Source of the DNA: a virus
Reading direction: 5' to 3' (one strand)
Virus record (IMG/VR): IMGVR_UViG_3300032083_000228
Coordinates: 1 to 47,201 of that record
Length of the DNA stretch: 47,201 nt
Both the position numbers and the translations under genes were made by a program. Shown in pieces: positions 44,159-47,201 of the stretch; position 1 is the stretch's first letter; every line of letters starts with the position of its first letter. A model generated the notes under the pieces. That model was not told where the DNA came from, did no database searches, and saw only the letters and a list, made by a program, of their open reading frames with translations.

Positions 44159-44334
44159 TAGGAACTCCTGTATCCGCCACCTCTTTTTTTATACGTTCTG
44201 ACTAACCAGCCATTAGCATAAGCAGATGGGTATACTTTAAACTTACGCTTTGCCTCTGCCTTCACTCTTGCATAGAGCGATGGGTTAGTTGGCGTTGCTT
44301 TTCCTTTTTTACTTTTTGATTTCTTTTTTGCCAT
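44158..44334 (-). CDS. Small basic protein with Y-A-R-V-K core (58 aa)
   Basis: MAKKKSKSKKGKATPTNPSL... followed by Y-A-R-V-K-A-E-A-K-R-K-F-K-V-Y-P-S-A-Y-A-N-G-W-L-V-R-T-Y-K-K-R-G-G-G-Y. This core is conserved in phage and algal-virus proteins I have seen. The start overlaps the small-terminase stop (TAATG) and its stop overlaps the next start, so it is coupled on both sides. Highly positive, likely nucleic-acid binding. Confidence 0.78.
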   Translation of the reverse strand: MAKKKSKSKKGKATPTNPSLYARVKAEAKRKFKVYPSAYANGWLVRTYKKRGGGYRSS

Positions 44335-44717
44335 TATGCTTCCTTTGGTGGTAGTATAAATATACCATGCGCTACTTTTGCATTAATATCTATTTTTTCT
44401 TTTTTAACCAGACCAACTCTATCCAAGACTTGCTTTGCTGCTTCCATCCTGATATTAGCACCAGGAATCGATCCATCATCGTCAATCGCATTTGCCATAC
44501 TGATTGCAGCTTTTGGAGAATGCGCTGCCAATACTGATTCAGCACGCTCAAGTATTTCGTCTTTAAGTCCTTGCACAACTTTAGGATAAGATGTAGGCGA
44601 GTAGCCAGCCAGTTCTGCAGCTGCTTTAGGATCGCCTTGAGCTTCTCCAAATAGTGTACTAAGGAATGTTTTTTGTTTATCACTTAGTTCCTTACTTTGT
44701 TTCTTGTCTATTAACAT
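44334..44717 (-). CDS. terS: Terminase small subunit
   Basis: 127 residues. The sequence L-S-D-K-Q-K-T-F-L-S-T-L-F-G-E-A-Q-G-D-P-K-A-A-A-E-L-A-G-Y-S is the N-terminal DNA-recognition helix-turn-helix pattern of small terminases. It continues with a helical oligomerisation core (EILERAESVLAAHSPKAAISM) and L-D-R-V-G-L-V-K-K-E and ends in F-I-L-P-P-K. It should recognise the packaging site and load the large terminase. It overlaps the Cys-rich gene by 26 bases. Confidence 0.75.
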   Translation of the reverse strand: MLIDKKQSKELSDKQKTFLSTLFGEAQGDPKAAAELAGYSPTSYPKVVQGLKDEILERAESVLAAHSPKAAISMANAIDDDGSIPGANIRMEAAKQVLDRVGLVKKEKIDINAKVAHGIFILPPKEA

Positions 44718-44895
44718 TGTTATCTAATCTATCGTAAAAATCATCTAATGCATTATGCTCACAGTTAATGCAGGCACAACTAGCACATTTACCAGAGCTG
44801 CTGCAATGACAGCTATGTTCACAGTGCTTGCACATTAGTTTTACTTTCTTTCTTGATTCTCTTTGCTTTTCGGGTAGTCCTAGATCTAGTTGCAT
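44692..44895 (-). CDS. Cys-rich small metal-binding protein
   Basis: 67 residues with C-K-H-C-E-H-S-C-H-C, then K-C-A-S-C-A-C-I-N-C-E-H: eight cysteines and three histidines in 30 residues, enough for two zinc sites or a metallothionein-like cluster. AAGGAGCAAGCCC upstream is a good ribosome binding site. It lies just before the small terminase. A zinc-knuckle nucleic-acid protein or metal buffer are both possible. Confidence 0.68.
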   Translation of the reverse strand: MQLDLGLPEKQRESRKKVKLMCKHCEHSCHCSSSGKCASCACINCEHNALDDFYDRLDNNVNRQETK

Positions 44896-44953
44896 GGGCT
44901 TGCTCCTTAGATTTTCTATTTAACAATTCTGCTAGTTCTGCAAATGTCGTCAT
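44819..44953 (-). CDS. Possible 44-aa basic protein
   Basis: MTTFAELAELLNRKSKEQAHA..., basic C-terminal half (RSRTTRKAKRIKKESK). It overlaps the Cys-rich gene by 77 bases in another frame. Its ATG forms an ATGA overlap with a stop in the frame that would continue the upstream Lys-rich peptide after a one-base slip. It has no ribosome binding site of its own, so it is a plausible but uncertain coupled gene. Confidence 0.42.
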   Translation of the reverse strand: MTTFAELAELLNRKSKEQAHATRSRTTRKAKRIKKESKTNVQAL

Positions 44954-44993
44954 GATATTACTATTAGTAAACCTTTTTTCTTAGTTGATTTTT

Positions 44994-45077
44994 TTACTTT
45001 TTTTTTACGTTTTTCTTTTTCTTTTTTTTCATCATTTCTTTTTTATTCTTCTTTGAAGATTTTTTCATTCCTCGCAT
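44994..45077 (-). CDS. 27-aa Lys-rich peptide with possible slippage
   Basis: MRGMKKSSKKNKKEMMKKK..., more than half lysine. A very good ribosome binding site (AGGAGA, six bases from the ATG) supports translation. The frame ends shortly after a run of nine A. Shifting there would extend it as KVKKSTKKKGLLIVIS to a stop overlapping the ATG at 44,953. The true product may therefore be longer, by slippage, or the A-run length may be an assembly error. Confidence 0.55.
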   Translation of the reverse strand: MRGMKKSSKKNKKEMMKKKKKKNVKKK

Positions 45078-45601
45078 AGTAGTCTCCTATAAGTTTTACG
45101 TTTGGTTACTGTGGATTCATAGTATTCTTGTGGCCAAGATTTATAGAATCCTATCTTATTTAAGTTAGAACTTGCTTTTTCTAACTCTTCGAATGGTTGT
45201 ATAAGCACCATTAGAAACTCGTTGTCTGATTCCCAGTCTGTATTCTCTAAAAACTCTACAGGTTCTAGATTATTACCTGGGTGTGATGCCATCAGGTATA
45301 CATCCTGTGGCACAAATACATGATTTAGTGCGTGAACATAGCTATCTAACTCATCTGCTGTCACTTCTAGGTCTGGACAAGCTACAATACAGATCTTTTT
45401 ACCAGTTTGTTTAAAGTTATTACACTGGTTAACAACTGTTTGTAGTAATTTTTCGCCAGATTCCTCTACAACTATGTTAATCTGCCCAGATGTCCTTGCC
45501 TGTTTAGCGTATGGACATACAGGTTTACCTCCTAGTTCTTTATTTGGTAACTCTAAGAAGTCTTTTGACCAGGAGATAATGTCTTCTGTGATTGTTCGCA
45601 A
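45065..45601 (-). CDS. Conserved hypothetical protein with C-P-Y-A-K motif
   Basis: 178 residues from a TTG start (no upstream ATG is possible because a stop lies three codons earlier). Features: W-S-K-D-F-L-E-L-P-N-K-E-L-G-G-K-P-V-C-P-Y-A-K near the N-terminus, I-C-I-V-A-C-P-D in the middle, A-L-N-H-V-F-V-P-Q-D-V-Y-L-M-A-S-H-P-G, and G-F-Y-K-S-W-P near the end. It resembles a small family seen in marine phages and bacteria (the CPYA signature recalls DUF1415), with no known activity. First substantial gene of the late transcript; the following Lys-rich gene overlaps its end. Confidence 0.68.
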   Translation of the reverse strand: MRTITEDIISWSKDFLELPNKELGGKPVCPYAKQARTSGQINIVVEESGEKLLQTVVNQCNNFKQTGKKICIVACPDLEVTADELDSYVHALNHVFVPQDVYLMASHPGNNLEPVEFLENTDWESDNEFLMVLIQPFEELEKASSNLNKIGFYKSWPQEYYESTVTKRKTYRRLLCEE

Positions 45602-45702
45602 CTTTTTTTAGATTTTTTCCTAAATATACTGTTAAAATGCTCCTCATCGAAGCGATGATAATGGCTTGGTCGCCAATACTTCCTAACTCTTCTTATAGCC
45701 AT
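45553..45702 (-). CDS. Possible 49-aa basic protein
   Basis: MAIRRVRKYWRPSHYHRFDE..., basic and aromatic. It overlaps the start of the next gene by 49 bases in another frame and has no clear ribosome binding site. Just upstream of its ATG is the 14-bp palindrome at 45,709-45,722. The sequence looks protein-like (balanced R/K/H/Y/W) rather than random, but the call is uncertain. Confidence 0.45.
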   Translation of the reverse strand: MAIRRVRKYWRPSHYHRFDEEHFNSIFRKKSKKSCEQSQKTLSPGQKTS

Positions 45703-45708
45703 ACAAAA

Positions 45709-45722
45709 ATATCTATAGATAT
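45709..45722. promoter_or_regulatory. 14-bp palindrome ATATCTATAGATAT
   Basis: A perfect inverted repeat just upstream of the ATG at 45,702 and downstream of the late leftward promoter. It may be an operator or leader hairpin. An AT-only palindrome this long can arise by chance more easily than a GC-containing one. Confidence 0.4.
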
Positions 45723-45725
45723 CAT

Positions 45726-45789
45726 GTAGTTACCGTGAATGTCCATGTGTTTTTTTAGTATTCATTGTGTGTGACCCTTTGGTAACTAC
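45726..45789 (-). repeat. 9-bp inverted repeat in the late leader
   Basis: GTAGTTACC at 45,726-45,734 and GGTAACTAC at 45,781-45,789 are perfect complements, 46 bases apart. In the leftward transcript they would fold a stem enclosing the 11-codon frame at 45,730-45,765, whose stop lies in the stem. This fits an attenuator-like leader, or a pair of binding sites flanking the start. Confidence 0.5.
45730..45765 (-). CDS. Possible leader peptide MNTKKTHGHSR
   Basis: An 11-codon frame starting about 30 bases after the predicted late transcription start, with a weak GGG-type ribosome binding site. Its stop codon overlaps the 9-bp inverted-repeat stem, the geometry of translation-coupled attenuation. 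It has a run of basic and polar codons but no amino-acid bias that would identify a metabolite sensor. Very short, so tentative. Confidence 0.3.
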   Translation of the reverse strand: MNTKKTHGHSR

Positions 45790-45800
45790 TAATTATATAT

Positions 45801-45829
45801 ATTATACAGCTGTATAGCGATTCTGTCAA
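45801..45829 (-). promoter_or_regulatory. Perfect-consensus promoter for the late block
   Basis: On the minus strand: TTGACA (complement of 45,824-45,829), a 17-base spacer and TATAAT (complement of 45,801-45,806). It matches the sigma-70 consensus fully and points leftward into the packaging and virion genes; predicted start about 45,794. No phage RNA polymerase gene is in the window, so host polymerase would be used. Confidence 0.88.
45803..45816. promoter_or_regulatory. 14-bp operator-like palindrome across the -10
   Basis: TATACAGCTGTATA is a perfect palindrome covering four bases of the late -10 box and ten of the spacer. A repressor bound here would block the leftward promoter. The half-site (CTGTATA) recalls SOS-type LexA boxes of gamma-proteobacteria, but the spacing differs and the regulator is unknown. 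Confidence 0.6.
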
Positions 45830-45849
45830 TACATTTTTTTATTTTTTTA

Positions 45850-45878
45850 TTGACAAAATCGAAATAGGGGTGTATAAT
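45850..45878 (+). promoter_or_regulatory. Perfect-consensus rightward promoter
   Basis: TTGACA at 45,850-45,855, a 17-base spacer and TATAAT at 45,873-45,878. It lies 20 bases from the divergent late promoter. Its transcript would start about 45,885 (AGGGTCC...) and enter a region with no recognised gene. Confidence 0.88.
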
Positions 45879-45983
45879 GGTATTAGGGTCCCCCCCGAGG
45901 GTCCTATATGTATTACATAGGGTACTCCTATTAGGGACTCCATAGATAAATGCCCGAAAGGATCCATACTAATGTGGCCGCTA

Positions 45984-46234
45984 AAGTGGTTTACAAAGAT
46001 ATTTAGTAATTTTCCAGTAGTGGCGTATAGGATATAGCACCCACCCCCCTAGGCTACCTGCCTATCCCCTTGATAAATTTATAAAATTATTTTTATAGGT
46101 AAAATAAAAGTATCTATAAAATTTTTTTCATAGTCTTATAAAAAAATCTTTTAAATATCTTCAATTGATTAACGTTAAAAATAAAATCATGGCATACAAG
46201 ATTGCGTATCTTTTAAGCAACTTGTAAACCACTT
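45984..46234 (+). repeat. 13-bp inverted repeat spanning the non-coding region
   Basis: AAGTGGTTTACAA at 45,984-45,996 and TTGTAAACCACTT at 46,222-46,234 are exact complements 225 bases apart. Such a long match is unlikely by chance in a 500-base stretch. It either closes a long-range stem in the transcript or marks paired binding sites. Confidence 0.65.
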
Positions 46235-46335
46235 AATAAAACTTTAATGACTGGCTATGGTGTGTCTATTGAGTTTCTTTGGGGTAGCTGTCGTGAAGCT
46301 GTGGTGATGTGGGCGTAAAAAATTTAGGCATAAAA

Positions 46336-46367
46336 AAAGACCCATCAAAATTAATCAATGGGTCTTT
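46336..46367. terminator. Bidirectional intrinsic terminator
   Basis: A perfect 10-bp stem (AAAGACCCAT/ATGGGTCTTT) with a 12-base loop, 13 bases from the stop of the rightmost gene. On the minus strand it is followed by a run of T (stem plus TTTT), an ideal terminator for that gene. On the plus strand a T-rich tail (aattgtttttt) also follows, so it may end the rightward transcript too. Confidence 0.85.
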
Positions 46368-46380
46368 AATTGTTTTTTAT

Positions 46381-47201
46381 TTAGGCGACTTGAGTGTGTT
46401 CCTCAATTCCTTGATCTTCAATTACAGTTTCTTTATATCCTGTAATTGTTTTCTGATGTGCTTTAATTGTTTTTAAATGTTCACTTGCTAACTCTTTGCT
46501 AACTTGAACGGTTATATTATCAGGATCATTTAAATCAAAATTATTTTCATCATTTACATAGTTTAATAAATTTTGCCATGTACTAATAACTTTTAATAAA
46601 TCTTGAGTTGCTTCATTTATTAATTGAAAATCAAGCTGTGATTTTTCAGCAAGATCGTCATACTTAAATGAAATTTCTTTGTTGCCTTGCTTCTGTTCTT
46701 TTTTGTTAGGCTCCTTAACAAATGATCTAATTAAAGTTTTAAAAGTTTCCTCATTAAGGTTTTGTATTTTTCTTAATAAACTTTTTTGTCTGCTCGCTTC
46801 GCTTTCAGTCTTATTGATTGCGTTGTAAACATCTTTAATTTTTTCAAGTGAACATCTTGCATACGTGCCTTTAAAGTCATCAGCCGTTTTTATATATTCT
46901 TTATGAACTAACAATTTATTATTTTTGAAATAAAGATAATCAGATTTTTCTGTATTTCTTAAATCGCTGTCATCATGAAAGTACCAAATTTCAGCAATTA
47001 AGTATGCTCTTAAAACATTATTTTCAAAAGTGGTGTTTCTATCACTTGTTATAATGTTCCAGTCATCTTTTTGCTCACCTTTATATTTAGCCATTGTGTA
47101 AATTCTCTCAATAATTAAATCTTTTTGTAAGGACTTGCCTTTATATTCAGTATTTAACCAGTTCAAAATATGCGTGGCAAAGTTTTCAATTACACTTGAT
47201 G
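46381..47201 (-). CDS. Hypothetical protein, 5' end outside the window
   Basis: At least 273 codons. The frame stays open to the window edge (residues SSVIENFATHILNWL precede the TTG at 47,166), so the real start lies beyond. It is helical and charged: K-Y-K-G-E-Q-K-D-D-W-N, A-Y-L-I-A-E-I-W-Y-F-H-D-D-S-D-L, S-L-L-R-K-I-Q-N-L-N-E-E-T-F-K-T-L-I-R-S-F, then a basic linker and a terminal helix. No motif or family recognised. It is convergent with the rightward transcript and separated by the terminator. It may be phage or flanking host sequence. Confidence 0.65.
   Translation of the reverse strand, partial: SSVIENFATHILNWLNTEYKGKSLQKDLIIERIYTMAKYKGEQKDDWNIITSDRNTTFENNVLRAYLIAEIWYFHDDSDLRNTEKSDYLYFKNNKLLVHKEYIKTADDFKGTYARCSLEKIKDVYNAINKTESEASRQKSLLRKIQNLNEETFKTLIRSFVKEPNKKEQKQGNKEISFKYDDLAEKSQLDFQLINEATQDLLKVISTWQNLLNYVNDENNFDLNDPDNITVQVSKELASEHLKTIKAHQKTITGYKETVIEDQGIEEHTQVA

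Larger units (their letters stand above)
45885..46380 (+). ncRNA. Candidate structured non-coding RNA of about 490 nt
   Basis: The 496 bases from the rightward promoter to the terminator hairpin carry no frame of note in either direction. The first 190 bases are much richer in G and C than the genome, with GGGTCCCCCCCGAGGGTCC at the 5' end, related AGGGTACTCC/AGGGACTCC blocks and a TAGGC/GCCTA hairpin (46,050-46,064). A 13-bp inverted repeat (45,984-45,996 with 46,222-46,234) could close a long-range stem. The 3' half is AT-rich. It could be a functional RNA, or the packaging or origin region; transcription is predicted from the promoter alone. Confidence 0.55.

Noticed and set aside
45880-45905. 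GC-rich GGGTCCCCCCCGAGGGTCC as a proven cos or packaging site
   Set aside because: Suggestive composition only; no cut-site evidence or terminal repeat can be shown from one sequence, so it is left inside the non-coding RNA candidate.
1-47201. Window ends being directly adjacent in a circular genome
   Set aside because: Joining base 47,201 to base 1 leads the rightmost gene to a stop at 23-25 without any start codon, so simple closure does not complete it. No matching terminal repeat was noticed by eye.
1-47201. tRNA genes, integrase, phage RNA polymerase, insertion sequences, CRISPR arrays
   Set aside because: None was seen on reading both strands. The HTH-like protein at 42,950 lacks any recombinase catalytic domain.

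Overview
This window is a nearly complete tailed-phage genome segment, probably a marine podovirus. It is AT-rich throughout, gene-dense, and split into two convergent blocks that meet tail to tail at about 9,685. The plus-strand block (1-9,686) carries DNA replication and nucleotide or recombination functions. The minus-strand block (45,702 down to 9,683) carries packaging, head, tail, ejection and lysis functions. No tRNA, integrase, RNA polymerase or CRISPR array was seen. The family-A DNA polymerase has a DnaJ-type Cys-rich zinc insert between its exonuclease and polymerase domains. I recall this as the hallmark of the SAR116 phage HMO-2011 and its relatives infecting SAR11 and Roseobacter hosts, so an HMO-2011-type phage of an AT-rich marine alphaproteobacterium is the best guess (inference).

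Left block. After three small genes and two tandem hairpins, an extended -10 promoter (788-816) starts transcription almost exactly at the primase ATG. Primase, helicase and DNA polymerase follow with overlapping ends. Next come a possible single-strand DNA-binding protein, a Cas4/AddB-like nuclease, a second PD-(D/E)XK nuclease, a metallophosphoesterase and a DUF3310-like protein. A 140-base non-coding element (8,743-8,882) with iteron-like repeats precedes three small genes. The last of these resembles the TSCPD domain of ribonucleotide reductases.

Right block, in transcription order from right to left: small and very basic proteins around the small terminase; large terminase; an HExxH metallopeptidase; portal, with a small gene overprinted in its 3' end; a Gly-rich structural protein; scaffold; coat; decoration protein; a hairpin attenuator; two tail-tube proteins; several tail-fibre genes sharing N-terminal modules; ejection or internal virion proteins, including one of 1,725 aa; membrane and exported proteins; and a lysozyme-like protein at the end.

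Control region. Between 45,703 and 46,380 there is no long gene. It contains two divergent promoters, each a perfect TTGACA-17 nt-TATAAT. The leftward one probably drives the roughly 36 kb late block and carries a 14-bp palindrome across its -10. The rightward one reads into about 490 bases with no obvious gene, ending at a bidirectional hairpin terminator. This looks like a dedicated non-coding RNA and is the most promising undescribed element here. A minus-strand gene of unknown function (46,381 to the window edge) is cut off at its 5' end.

All family names come from motif recognition by eye; no database search was run.
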